A DNA stretch of 64,000 nucleotides from Bursaphelenchus xylophilus (GCA_904066235.2 CAJFCV020000002.1:7254001-7318000); one strand, 5' to 3'; shown: positions 22,411 through 34,017, counted from the first letter of the stretch. Notes: generated by a model from the sequence alone, not told the origin. Numbers and translations are program-made.

Positions 22411-23943
22411 ATGAAGAAGAAGAAGGAGATCAAGGTGGTGGTAGTGGGTGATGGCTCTTGTGGCAAGACCTCCTTAATCATCGCCCATTCCTCTGGCCAA
22501 TTCAGCGAGCAATATATTCCTACGGCTTTCGATGACTTTTCTGTTGAAGCATTGGTTAATGGGAAGCCGGTGAGGTTTTAATACTTTTAACAAAAATTGC
22601 GTATGGAACGGTTTTGTAGCCAGGACAATTTTGCCACCACAGAAACAAATTTTTAATTGCTTCTTTTGACTATTATGTAGTCAGCGGCTCTTTGACGGTG
22701 CCACCGTTATTTTCCGTTTTTTCTTTTGTAAATCGTTAATTAATAATTAATTTTTTAAGTACTTTTTGGCAAAAATAAACTTTATTTTCGGACTCTCCAC
22801 TCCAAAATCCCAAGCCCCGAAAAGGCGCTATCCGAAAAGTCTCCCACTCGAAAAGACGCGCCCGAAATGGCACCACCCGAAAGAGGGCGGACCGAAAACT
22901 TGTCGGAGCGTACCGACAAGTTTTCGGTCCATCAACCGACTCGTCGTGGGGTGGTCCTCAAGGCTTTAAGCCTAGATTGGTTACGTTTATGAACAAAATG
23001 AATTGTTAGAAAAGTGATGCTAAGATTCCGTCGGTTAACGTTAAGGTGCCGCTGACTGAATAGATAGGGAACCAATCAATTAATTGTTTCTATGTGGACA
23101 AAACCCTAAAAAATGGTGGGGCCCAATCAGAAATTGGGTTGTTTAATGCAGAAATTTATTTATTAATTTAGGACATGATAACCGTCAGTGATACAGCTGG
23201 AGAAGAAGATTTCAGCTCGATGAGGCCCCTCAGTTACCCAGATGCGGATGTGTTCCTTGTTTGTTATTCCGTCGAAAACACCGATTCTCTAAAACATATA
23301 CAGGAGAAGTGGGTACCTGAGGTAATGTGCTGTAATTTTGTCTACTGAGGGTACTGTAGTAGTTGTAAGAAACTACGTTATTTTTTAAAAAAACTAATTT
23401 GAATAAGGAAGCGTTTTAAATTGGAATTTTTGTGGGAAAAACAAATTCACAAGTCGGAATTGGCCATAAGGACATTAAAGCATTTAAGCGTGGTCAAAGA
23501 CCTCAGGGCATCTACTTGTTGACCTTGAGCATGTGCACGGCCGCAGGGAATTTATTCAAACTAACTTGTTGACTTCAAAAACGGCAGCAAAGACATACGG
23601 ATCTGGCTGTCTAACGTTCTCACATCCCACTTAACCTTATGTATTATTATCAATATCTGAATGCCTATTTCAGATCCGCCATTTCTGTCCGAACACTCCA
23701 ATTGTGATCATTGGGAACAAAAAGGACATTCGAGATGAGAATAATCGACCGGTCGTATCGATCGAAGAGGCAGAACAAGTCGCTAGAAAGGCCTCAGGCG
23801 TCTCCTTAATCGAATGTTCGGCCAAGACCAAGGAGAATGTGAAAAAAGTATTCGAAATGGCAATAAAATCGGCATTGGCGTACAGAAATCGACGGTCCAA
23901 CAGAGTGGTCGAGTCCATCATGAAACTTCGGTTCGTATTCTAA
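22411..23943 (+). CDS. Atypical Rho-like small GTPase
   Basis: Three exons (22411-22569, 23172-23321, 23674-23943), 192 residues. G-motifs are visible: P-loop GDGSCGKT, switch I YIPTAFDD (Rho: YVPTVFEN), DTAGEED for DTAGQED, NKKD and ECSAK. The [14 protein letters not shown] start and FEMAIKSAL end resemble Rho. Three features are unusual. The catalytic Gln of switch II is Glu. The insert helix found in RhoA between NKKD and SAK is missing or shortened. The C terminus (MKLRFVF) has no CAAX box, so it should not be prenylated. It may be a fast-evolving signalling GTPase. An AATAAA follows near 23972. Confidence 0.85.
22679..23057. mobile_element. Foldback/MITE-like element in GTPase intron 1
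   Basis: AGTCAGCGGC at 22679-22688 is matched by its exact complement GCCGCTGACT at 23048-23057. Inside, a CCGAAAAG-type motif is repeated several times. A perfect hairpin lies at 22889-22930: 18-bp arms starting GGACCGAAAACTTGTCGG, 6-nt loop. The element accounts for most of the unusually long 602-nt intron. Confidence 0.55.
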
Positions 23944-24166
23944 GTGCTCTTGGAGAGTTGTATATTCCTTTAAATAAATTATCCAGCAAATAAATAACAC
24001 GATTGCATTAGTTGCGTAATATAAAAAAAAGTCTGGAAAGTTACAAAGAAAAATATTTTTTTTTGAAAAAATTATATAAAATCAGAGAAGCCGCTTGGAG
24101 CCATTGATATGTTTATCAGTTAGCCTTGGCCGGCCATCTTTATTTCTAAACTCAATCATCCTCGGA

Positions 24167-26598
24167 ATGGAGTCCCTTTTTCTGATTTTCTATTTATCCA
24201 TTACAGTATGCCTCGGTACGTTGTGTATTACACAGGGAACTCAAAATCACTTATAGGTAATTTTTATTTTCGCCGTTTGGGAAATTCACTTATAGGTAAT
24301 TATAAATACTTATAGGTAACAGAAAATTATCCACAGTGCAGGATAGATATAAATTTATTCAAACAGAGAAAAAAACAACTTGAATCTGATGTATTACCGG
24401 TTAGATATTTGGTTAGCGCATCTTCTATGCTCCGGGTTAGCTTCCATCTGTCATTTGTCCTGACGGGGCATGATTGTTTTTGTGAGGAATCTGCGATGGG
24501 TTGGATTCACTGAAAATAGTCAAGATAAAGAAAGATAACTGAACTATAAGCCCTTTTTTAACTGTTTTTTCTACGCTTTTCCATCCCAAAAAATTAATTT
24601 GAGGTTCAGCATTTGGCAATGAGATTTCGAGACATCAAGTTTTTTATGTTGTACTAGGTCCAGGTGAATACTATCAACATACCTGGGGCATCCGATAGCC
24701 ATTTTTTCCAGACATTGTGCGCACGTTGTCCATTTACTTCCTCCATGAACATTTTGTGAGTATCTGAAAACTAGAGGGGTTCACCTGGACCTAGTACAAC
24801 ATAAGAAAACCATGTCTTGAAAAGTTTCTGGCCTTCTGAAATGTGGAAGCAGTTTAAAAAACCTACCAAAATTGAGGAAAGGGTTCTTCATCTGAATTCT
24901 TGGTTGATTATGCTTGTTCTTAGATCTTCCGAAGCTGCCTGATGCTGACATGCGTTCTATTCGAGAAGTTTCTTATGTTCCGGATTTATTATCTATCCAC
25001 TTTTTATAGTTCTGAAAGACAAAATGCACTAAAAGTACCTTACCTTGTTCCATCCAAGGTATAAATACCCTTATGCACCTTCATTGACCAGTACTGCTCC
25101 GAAAAACTTAGAATTTCTAAGTCTCGCCCATGCGTTCAAAAAGCCAAAAGCGTCTTTGGCGCTCAACTGTTTTCTTTTCGGAGTCCTTATTGGTAATTAT
25201 AGGTAAATAAAAGTTCTTACAAGTAAATAAAATTTCTTATAAGTAAATCAAAATAGGCTCCGCCTTTTTTTAACTTATAAGTGAATTTTTGGGAAATATT
25301 TTTACCTATAAGTAAATAAAAGTTTTTATAAGTAAATCCGAATCCCCTGTGTAAAGTGTTTGTTCTTTAGTTACAATCTTGTTAAAATTAGATTTATTTA
25401 GCTCTGCAAACCTCCCTTTCCTTGAAGAGTGCATGTCAAAACTCTGTCCACCCTGCTTTATATTATAATCACAGTTGCTTCTTATCCACCCAGACTGTGT
25501 ATTCTACCGAATATAACAAGTGGCAGAAGCTTCATGCCTTTTGCAATCATCTTCCAGCTGATACAAGACATTTGGCAATCTTAAGAAATCAGAATGTAAT
25601 CGACGAATTAATCAAGGCTGGAGTTGTACATGTATGTAAATTCAGAGTATTTACAACTACTATATTTAGCCGGATCTAAAATACTTTATTGGAACAAAAG
25701 CTCCGGATTTCACATGTAAACCAAGCGATCGCTGTTGTCCTGATCCAAATAATTTTTACTATTTCGATGATTCTGGTCAAGATAAGGTACAAGAATCAAA
25801 TTAGGGACCTGAGAAATAAATTTAGGGTCCTGTAAATAGATCATTATGGCTTCGGACAGAGCCCGATAATTTTGGAGGACTAAATCCAGAGAGAATTGTG
25901 ACCTTGGAGCCGGCATGGAGAATATACGGAGGACCTCCGGATCTGATGGGCTTCAATGATGTTGAAGGGGCCAACCAAGGGATCCCTTTGGTCTGCGAAT
26001 ACAGGCTTGGATTCAAATGCCCTGAGGGGTTTTTCTTTAATGATGGATCTTGCACTGGGATCATCGAGTGCGACAAAACGCCGGCTGAGTGTGAGCATGA
26101 GTGTGTATTCCTTGGAAAACAGTTCGGGACCAAAGGAATTTTACCGTCCATCCATAACGACGATTACAACTTCTTCCTGGCAGGCAAGTCCTCCTTGACG
26201 AATCGATTTAGTTGTATTTATAGCCAGATATCGGCAAGAAATTATGGAAAAAGGCTTGGGCAAGGTGTTTAAGAAAACCAAAAAATTCGGCCAATATTGG
26301 CCAGTCATGATCGGAATGAAGCACATCCACAGCCAATGGGTCAACCTTGATCAGACACCCGCAGATTACTTTAGATGGTGGTCTTTGGAAAATAAAGGCA
26401 GGATCAGGGAATCCAAACTGATTATTTTTAGTGGAGAAACTGTTCAAAAACCCGGACAAAGGTCATAAATATGTATTCCTGATGGTCCGAACCAACGGCG
26501 ACAATGGGATTTCGACCTTTGGCTACTGGGCCAATGTCTTCCACTCGAAGGAAAAGGTCCCTCTCATTGGGTGTCAAGTCAAACCAAAAAAGTTGTAA
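24167..26598 (+). CDS. Secreted C-type-lectin-like protein
   Basis: Six exons (24167-24215, 25402-25631, 25670-25786, 25826-26183, 26224-26397, 26432-26598), about 364 residues. The first exon is a signal peptide (LFLIFYLSITVCLG). Residues 17-170 resemble a C-type-lectin-like fold: an early Cys pair, W-x-LHAFCNHL, RHLAILRN, a Trp-rich segment and a closing VCEYRL. A second Cys-poor block near residues 230-364 (FGQYWPVMIGMKH, FRWWS, closing IGCQV) looks like a second, degenerate copy. It is probably secreted; nematode CTLD proteins often act in immunity or at surfaces. Introns 4 and 5 read best with GC donors (26184 and 26398). Intron 1 is a MITE. The domain call is tentative. Confidence 0.6.
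24231..25351. mobile_element. Tc1/mariner-like MITE with AAGTAA subterminal repeats
   Basis: Ends are CACAGGGAACTC (24231) and GAATCCCCTGTG (to 25351), flanked by TA on both sides. Many CTTATA(A/G)GTAA-type repeats lie near each end, inverted relative to each other. The element is 1,121 bp, has no transposase and fills almost all of intron 1 of the lectin-like gene. Confidence 0.7.
24644..24804. mobile_element. Nested inverted-repeat element
   Basis: A 25-bp perfect inverted repeat (left arm TTATGTTGTACTAGGTCCAG..., right arm ending CTGGACCTAGTACAACATAA) encloses about 110 bp inside the MITE at 24231-25351. It looks like a smaller element that landed in the larger one. Confidence 0.65.
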
Positions 26599-27830
26599 CA
26601 AATATAAATAACCGCTTTATCAATAAACTTACCATATCAACTTACGCAATTCTCTGACGACGCAAATCATGGGAAATAATTAGAATAAGAAAAAATAATG
26701 CCTGAGGGGATTGCACACGGATGAAGGTGCCATTTCTGCTTCAAAACTCTCGAGATGACCACTCTTCATTCGTGTACAAATCCACAAAACAAACAAACAA
26801 AGTAGTGTTTAACCTTCTAATGCGATTAGGAATACAAATATTTCGTGGTAGATCGATCGGAGGAATGTCGTGGAGGCCCCAAGATGTTTTCATGGTAAGT
26901 CGAAAATGTAGATCAAGTCTTCTCTTTACTCTGAATCACCCACTCCAAAATCCCTTGCTCTCCAACTTCACTGTAGTCGCCTGTAAAGCGCGTATCAAGC
27001 GGCAGTAAAAACTATTTTTTGTGAGTTGATCGAGTAAAATGAGGTTCGGTGAAGTGTTGCATGAGGCGAGACGAGGCGACAACTACCTGCCCCTTTCTTT
27101 CTCCCTTCTTACCTGTCCCCGCCCCCCCCTTCCCCCGCCACGTCGCCCCCCCCTTTGATTCCTCAAAATTGCTGGAATATGGATGTACTTCAAGTGGCGT
27201 GGAGTACGACGAGGTCGACGACAATGGCGGGGCGATTGGCGAGGCGGCGGTCCAGATCCCGAAAGTTTCGAGTAGAAGGACTCAAGGTCGGAAAGGCACC
27301 CCCTTTTGTGTGCAGCCTATCTTCCCTCGCCTCCACCGAGGGATGATGGAGTCTCCGGAAGCCGTGGTTCACAATGGTGTGTGCAACTCAATCAACGGGG
27401 TTGGAGGTAGTACTCCTCATAAACAATAATATTTACAGCGGATCAAATTGTTTGACTAGCGAAATTACTGAAAAGAATTGAATTTAAGAAGTTGATGTCA
27501 TTCCCTTAAAAACGATGACATTAAACGCCAAAATCATTCAGAAAACAGACATTCGAGGAGACAAGGAAAGTCGTTGTATACAGATAAACGTCGCCCTTGT
27601 ATAACGTTAACTATGTTCATGAAGAGACCCCCTCCCTTTACAGTCGGTCCCCCTCTCCCTCCCATATAATCGTGCACCTCATTAAACAGAGGCGGAGAGC
27701 GCCAGGTGAAAGGGAGACGGAGTAGGGGAAGGATATTAGACCTTCAATCCTTAAATTGGCCATAGTGCAAACAGAAATCGGGGATTCCAATTCAATCACC
27801 TGAACAAATGCCGACATTGTTCTGGAGCAA
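26599..27830. other. Region with weak coding signals
   Basis: An ATG at 26869 starts ten codons ending at a good donor (GTAAGT, 26899), and an open frame runs from about 27049 to 27413 to a possible donor (GTAGTA) with an acceptor TTTACAG near 27438. The frame is Pro-rich at first and has no family resemblance. It also holds C-rich tracts (27121-27155). This could be a fast-evolving gene on the plus strand, but I cannot support a model. Confidence 0.25.
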
Positions 27831-28065
27831 ATGAGATCCAATACCCTGGATGAGGTCAAGGCAGGTGCCTACAATGGAGATGGAAAGTGGCTGAGTAAGT
27901 AGTTGTTTTGAGAAATCTATTCTCGACTAAATAGAGTACCCATGCACTTCCCTTTTGCAGTGCCGTCTTCATTCCCTTCAATCGACCTAATTTGCCGTCA
28001 TATTACAGTAATTATTAGCGACTTTCAATCTGGAATAAACCATCCCCGATTGCCTACAATGGCCT
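27831..28065 (+). CDS. Possible short two-exon gene
   Basis: ATG at 27831, an exon to about 27895 with a GTAAGT donor, a TTTTGCAG acceptor at 27960, then an open frame to TGA at about 28065, giving roughly 56 residues. The second exon contains the ACAGTAATT motif. No family recognised; it may be non-coding or chance. Confidence 0.2.
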
Positions 28066-28966
28066 GAACACGTTGCACAAACCACTCAGACATCCCCAAC
28101 ACCCATTCAAAATTCTAACTTTACCGATTACTCCATCCCTTAATTTCCAAAAATATTATACATGGAAAGGTGTTTTGGGTTGCCCGGGTAACGGTGCCGA
28201 CAACGCTACCACGCTACCCGTCATGTTACTATAGCAAACACTGAACTGGGGATGGATATGATGTGGAGTTGTGCGACCGGATCAGAGGCGATTTCGAAGG
28301 GATCGGAGCGAGGGGGACGAAACAGAGTAAAACAAGAGGAATAGGTAATGCGCAAATACCTCTCCAATCTCCTCGATTTTCACCCCACTGTTTGCCTCTC
28401 ATCCGGAGATTCTTTTCATAAGGCAAAAACTATGAAAATCATGTAAAACACCCAGCAAATGACCTTTTCCATTAATTGAACTGGAAATTCAAAAAAATTG
28501 ACCGACTTTTTCGCCCGAGGGAACTTATAGTTTTATGCGAATCCCATTACAATTACTGTCAAGGTCAACACTGTTCTAATAATGCATTAAATCCTTCAAA
28601 TACATCCTTTAACGTGTTGGATTGTACACAAAAAATCACAAAATATGACATCGGAAAAATGACAGAAAATTGCGCAATTTGGGGATGACTGTCAACTTCT
28701 GACTCATGCAGGCCCAAGATACGCAGACTTACAGACTTGTAAATACTGAGCCTTTCTTTTCTCCGGGCAAATGCAAACAAATCAAGGCCTCCATTCCGGG
28801 ACGGCTTTCAATATAAAATCGTAAAAACCGTATTTATTCCCGCACGAGGGGACGGGGTTACGCAAGCGATCTATATTACGTGCATTCAGTTCGCAGAGTC
28901 CAGCCGTTTTGCTCATAATCATAATTAAAAGTTAACATGACATCACAGTACAACTGCATATAATAG
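28066..28966. other. Intergenic
   Basis: About 900 bp with no convincing coding sequence or repeat. Confidence 0.35.
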
Positions 28967-29153
28967 AAGAGGGGTTCCGAATTCAAAATTTTCTTCGTTC
29001 ATGAGGCTCAACCACGTGTTTCGCCCATATCAAATTTTTTGTTCTGCAATGTACAGAGCCAAGACTGATAAAATTGTTCTGGCGGTGCAGTGGCAATAAT
29101 TATGCGCACCTTGCAAAATTTTAGCCCATTGAATTTACTTAGAACCCCTCTTA
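28967..29153. mobile_element. MITE, ATGAGGCTCAACCAC family, copy 1
   Basis: Ends AGAGGGGTTC and GAACCCCTCT, with GAATT(C/T) just inside each. The interior shares ATGAGGCTCAACCACG(T/G)GTTTCGC with the element at 30711, so both belong to one family although their outer ends differ. Confidence 0.6.
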
Positions 29154-29383
29154 TAGCGTATATCATCTAAATAATAATCATAATCGCATCCAATTCCCTT
29201 TTCAAATTAAAATACTTGTAATTACTATCAGATGCTTGGGATATTTATCATCCAAAGTAACGGAATACAGTTGACAGCTGTTCCCTTTAAGACAAGTAGC
29301 CTCGATTACAAAAAAAAAACAAATCCGATTTGGTTTAAATGTTGCGTTTCATTCACTGCAATAGATCTATTTTAACTTTGGTT

Positions 29384-30140
29384 TTAATTCTTCGGAGTTT
29401 TAGCATGGCTCTTGCCACAATCAGAGTTGCAAGAGCAAGTGGAACACGTTGATTTGGGTTCCGAGTCTTCTTCATCCTCATCTTCGGACTCACGAACTGC
29501 GTTGACATCAGGTGTCGGATTCTTAATCGAACGACGAGAGTGCTTCGACTTCTACAAGTTTTCAAAAGTAATGGAGGACCCCTAAACAAACCTTTTCCTC
29601 CTTCTTCTCTTCCTTCTTGTCTTCCTTGATCTCCTCTTTGCTCTTTTTATCTGTCTTGTCCTTCTTGTCATCATCTTTGTGCAATTTCTTCTTTTCGTCG
29701 ATCAGTTTGATCTTTAGAACCTTCCTGACCGCCTGGTGTCTCACTTCAATGCATTGATTGTCCTTGAACGCATTCGACACACTGGTCAACTTTTTGGGAA
29801 TGGGAGCCAAGACCACAGTAAAGCGGTCCTTTTCGTTAAAATTGAGTTCGGACGGATCACGGCACTTGATTGAAAGGCGTATGGAAACCTGAAACATACT
29901 GATATTGCTTGATGATTACTTACGTTTCCATGGGGCTTGAGAATTCCAAAGACGGGACGCATCTTGAGAATACCAGGCCGGGTGCTCTTCATCTTGAACA
30001 TGACGGGTTTTTCCCATTCATTCTGAATCTCCAAGTCGGCTTGACTGCCATCAACATTTGGGAAGACCACCTGCAAGACTTCCTATGTCAAAAAGTAAAC
30101 TTACAGTATCCTGCGGATTAACTTTGAGTCGGTGTTCCAT
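29384..30140 (-). CDS. MSP-domain protein with charged tail
   Basis: Four exons on the minus strand (30105-30140, 29924-30070, 29592-29888, 29384-29551), 215 residues. Residues 5-115 form a major-sperm-protein/VAP-like beta-sandwich domain: VNPQDTVVFPNV, DLEIQNEWEKPVMFKMKSTRP, VSIRLSIKC and DRFTVVLAPIP. A long Lys/Glu-rich, likely disordered region follows. The end is Cys-rich (TCSTCSCNSDC). MSP-domain proteins in nematodes serve in sperm motility or as membrane-contact adaptors; the long charged tail argues against a classical MSP. It is head to head with the F-box-like gene, 315 bp away. Confidence 0.85.
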
Positions 30141-30455
30141 CCTTCGTCTCAACCGACCGAAGCTCGTCTACTCGATTTCCGTGAATGGTTTGCATGTTCA
30201 AATGCCACATTATCAAAATTTTTTAATTTCTAAAAACTTCGGTAACTTCAAACTGCGAGAACGACTGAAAGTGGATAAAAAACTGGCAAAAAATTGAGTT
30301 TTTGGCTGATCCACCGGAGCTGAAGGTCTTCTTGAACAGCAATCAGACGAAGGATGGACGCGCGGGGAGGTGGAGAAAAAAGCTCGCGAGCTTGTTATCC
30401 TTTCCTCATCCCATTCATCGGATCGGGTCTGTTGTCTTCTTAGAATAATTCGTCA

Positions 30456-31344
30456 ATGGGATTCTTATCAAATCCCTATTTCCTGGACGATGTACTCAAA
30501 TTTCTGAATGCAGAGGATTTGGACAACATGATGAAAGTGAGTTCAAGGACGAGGAATGCAGTGAACAGAATGAAAGATCGGCCCAAGAAGTGCTCTATGA
30601 AATTGTTGTACATAACTAACGATGTTGTGGAAAGCTACGAACCCTTATGGTCTCTGAAGCAAAGTGAATGCAAAGGTAGGACCGATTGCTCACATAAAGT
30701 GAGTTCCCGGTAGATTCAAATTTTGTTCGCCCATGAGGCTCAACCACGGGTTTCGCTCACAACGAATTTTTTCCTCACTGTGCGAAACCCGCAAATTTTG
30801 AAAGGTGGGCATAACTCTTGCCACTGTATTGTTTAGAACAAAATTTGAATCTACAGGGGAAAAAATTGAATCTACCCACCCCCTTACATGGCTTGCTGTC
30901 TTAGGTGTCCCAAGTCTTTCATTTCCATTAAAGGCCCTCAAAATGGCTCCAAAGTTGGATTGCGCCGAAACTATTGTTCTCGATGGCCTTCGGATCAAGG
31001 GACGGGATGCTGAAGAGCTTTCGAAAGTCCTCAGGTCCCAAACCAAAGCTCAGACCATCTTCTTTACACCCCGAAATCGTCGAAGAGAAAAGGTGCCCGA
31101 ATTCACCCTCTTGGATCATTTGAAACCCAAAGTAATCATTGTTAAGAACTTTTTGGAGGAGGAAAGTCATGTCAAAGAATGTTTGGAAAACCTTAAAAAA
31201 CAGGTGAATGATGTCAAGGTTGCAAGGTTTGAGAAATATTATACGTGGTCTCACATGATCAAGAACGAACTTCTCTATGCATACTGGTATTATAAGAACC
31301 CCGATCCATTTACCGTACACGTTCGACTCTGGAAGCCCTTTTAA
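30456..31344 (+). CDS. F-box-like protein
   Basis: Two exons (30456-30675, 30905-31344) joined in phase 1, 219 residues. The first 45 residues (NPYFLDDVLKFLNAEDLDNM...SSRTRNAVNRM) resemble an F-box. The rest resembles the substrate-binding half of the large nematode F-box families, with hydrophobic repeats such as AETIVLDGLRI and KPKVIIVKNF. It would act as an SCF ubiquitin-ligase adaptor. The ATG follows a TCTTAG acceptor by 13 bases. Intron 1 carries a MITE. Confidence 0.6.
30711..30854. mobile_element. MITE, ATGAGGCTCAACCAC family, copy 2
   Basis: An 18-bp perfect inverted repeat (TAGATTCAAATTTTGTTC ... GAACAAAATTTGAATCTA), 144 bp in total, in the intron of the F-box-like gene. The interior matches the element at 28967. 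Confidence 0.7.
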
Positions 31345-31543
31345 TTTTAAGATCTCAAATTGTTGTGTAACATTACATATATTACCATAGGTAAAAATGC
31401 AATGTTTATTGATCACTATGTATGTGTTGCACCCGTTATGATTAGACCCGGAAATAGGAAATTTACAGAGATTAGGGAAAGATAGAATGCAAAGAAGTTA
31501 GTAAAATAATTACAATAAAAGGTTATTAAAACGTAAAGGAGTA

Positions 31544-32450
31544 TCAGAGTTGTCTTGGAGTGCTTGTGGCAGTGAACGATCTAGCGACCGAATTCGACGT
31601 GAAGCTGTCTGGAATCTGAATCCCTGGGGAAGAACCGACTTCACAATCAGGAGGGGAGATGGACGCCGTCTTGTCCATCATTGGTATTACAATATCAACC
31701 TTAGTGCTGAAGACGGAATCCTTCTCGGTGACTCTTGAATCCTCAAGTTTCTTGACGCGTAGTCTCTGAGGAGGTATGATAACAATACTAGCAGCACACA
31801 GCTTACCGTATTGACTCTTCTCCATCCCCTAAAGACTTGAGAATAATGAATCAGTGTAACGGTTAGCCAAGAGAAATATGTCACTATCAAAATTATGGCC
31901 AGGATGAAGAACACTGAAATCATAAAGATGCGGCGTTACATTGACACAATAAACATACTCAATGCAGACCCAATTGAAACACTTGGTTCTGCGGGCTGAA
32001 AGATATACCCATAATTGAAGAATCCATACAAACACGTGACGATACTAAAGAGAGACAGTGGAGTAAGAAACAAAAAGCAAATGAGATCAGGCAAGGTTTC
32101 CTTCCTCATCGCCTTGTCTTTAAGGAAATCAAGCATAGTTGGAGGCTGCCTAAAAATTTACTTTAGACTCTGAAGCATATTTCTATGATTTAAAATAAAC
32201 AATTGGACTTACTGCCTGACTTGGAACTTGAACTTGCATATTTCGCAAGAAGTCGTCTTGGAAGTCTCCAGCCATTTCTCCAGACAATATCGATGGAAAA
32301 GACCCATCCCGCCTCTGAAAGGTAGAAAAGAAAAACGTAATCAACATACTTGCATCTGCATGGTGAATATAACGGCTCTCCAGGAACGGGCCCCGACACG
32401 TCTGAGCTGTGACAAATACGGCATACGGCTGGACCGGAGGTGTTCAACAT
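31544..32450 (-). CDS. MARCH-type RING-CH ubiquitin E3 ligase
   Basis: Five exons on the minus strand (to about 32492-32350, then 32213-32314, 31959-32149, 31807-31913, 31544-31765), about 240 residues from ATG 32450. A RING-CH domain opens the protein: CRICH, SPCRC, HRYCLEKWL and CEICKFKF give the C4HC3 ligands. Two membrane segments follow (CFLFLTPLSLFSIVTCLYGFF and FFILAIILIVTYFSW), then a Ser-rich cytosolic tail. MARCH ligases ubiquitinate membrane proteins in the secretory and endosomal system. A TTTGCAG acceptor precedes the first exon, so it could start upstream or be trans-spliced. I found no in-frame upstream exon. Confidence 0.85.
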
Positions 32451-32798
32451 CTGCTCTACCAACCGGGATGAAGAAAAACGACCTTTAAGCTGCTGCAAAA
32501 AAAGATATGTCCCCACTGGCTTCCGACGTACCGCAGTAAAACGTGTTCAAGGCTACTTGAAAATTGCGGAAATTATTCATCATCGATCACAATTTTTGAA
32601 CTGGAGATACATGGCCGTGCGCACTGCGTCCCGGCACGAAAAAGTCTCTGCCAAAAATATTTCTTTGGCAAAAGGTCGTCATCAGATTTTTTATTTTTTT
32701 TTTCTGAAAACAATTGCAATTGGAAGTTTCTGTCGCTTTGTATATTATATTCGTATTTTACTGATTAGAAAATAAAATTATCCTTCAGATTTGGAATT

Positions 32799-34017
32799 AT
32801 GGGTGACGTAATCGAGGTAACTTTCAAGACCATCACTCAACAAAGCTTTGTTTTCTCCTTTGCTCCTGATATTACTGTTGGTGAGATCAAGAAGAAGATC
32901 GAGGAAGATAAAGGAGCGAATGATTACGAAGTTGAACGCCAGAAATTGATCTACAATGGAAAGATCTTGGAAGACACTCAAATACTGAAAGATATTAACG
33001 TTGATCCCAAGAAATATGTCGTTGTGATGGTCTCCCGGGTGCGTTTATTTTGAATTTGATGATTTTAGGTCTTGTGATTTGTGGTATTTATAACTAACTT
33101 GTTTATATTTTGAACACGATTTTAGAAAAAGCCAGTCGAACAGCCCAAGCCAGAAGAGAAAAAGGAACCAGAAAAGGAATCTACTCCAACAACTGTCAGC
33201 ACAACGGCTGCTACATCGTCCACTCCTGCTGTCGTTGCGGCTCCTGATGCACCTGCCACCGAGAGTGCTTGTAAGGTAGCATTGCTTTATTATTTGTATT
33301 TTTAGTGACACCTGATCAAGAAGAACAAGTGAGTACTCTCGTTGCAATGGGATACGCTCGCGATGATGCTGTCAAGGCGTTGAGAGCCGCTTTTTTCAAC
33401 GCCGACAGGGCCGTTGAATATCTTTGCACTGGAATTCCGGATGGAATTGGTAAGGTTTAGGTATTATTTGTTGTTGTTAACTTCACATTTTTTGTTTCCT
33501 GTTTTAGACGATGCTCCTTCCCATGCTCTCGATGAACCGATTGCTGAGCAAGATGAGCCTCAAGGAGATGCTCTGGCCTTCCTCAGAGACTCCCCCCAAT
33601 TTGCCCAGATTTGTCAGATTGTCCGAAGCAATCCCGCGATGCTCCCTGATGTGTTAAGTCAAGTATCCCAATCGAATCCAGAATTGTTTGATGCAATCCG
33701 ACAAAATCAGAATGATTTTTTGAGGATGTTGAATGATGAATCCATCGAAGGAGGTCAGGATGAAGGCGAAGGCGGCGCTTTGCCTCACGACGCAGGCCAC
33801 ATGACTATAGCCATCACTGAAGGAGATCGAGATGCCATTCAAAGAGTGAGATTTATAATTTTTTCAATTATTTTAATCTGATTTTTTATATTTGATGTAA
33901 TTTTAGCTCCGATCGATGGGCTTTCCCGAACAGCTAGTTATTGAAGCCTACTTTGCTTGTGACAAAAACGAAGATCTGGCTGTAAATTACATCCTCAGCC
34001 GAATGGAAGAGTCCTAA
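32799..34017 (+). CDS. rad-23: RAD23 proteasome shuttle / XPC partner
   Basis: Five exons (32799-33038, 33126-33270, 33306-33449, 33508-33845, 33907-34017), 325 residues. Domain order is full and canonical. The N-terminal ubiquitin-like domain (residues 1-78, [11 protein letters not shown]) is followed by a Pro/Thr/Ala linker. Next are UBA1 (VSTLVAMGY...[16 protein letters not shown]), the XPC-binding domain ([20 protein letters not shown]) and the C-terminal UBA2 ([21 protein letters not shown]). It delivers ubiquitinated proteins to the proteasome and works in nucleotide-excision repair. It lies 213 bp upstream of coa-7 on the same strand. Confidence 0.95.

Noticed and set aside
24437..24619. 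A short frame inside the large MITE as a transposase fragment
   Set aside because: Too short and without any DDE-type motif.
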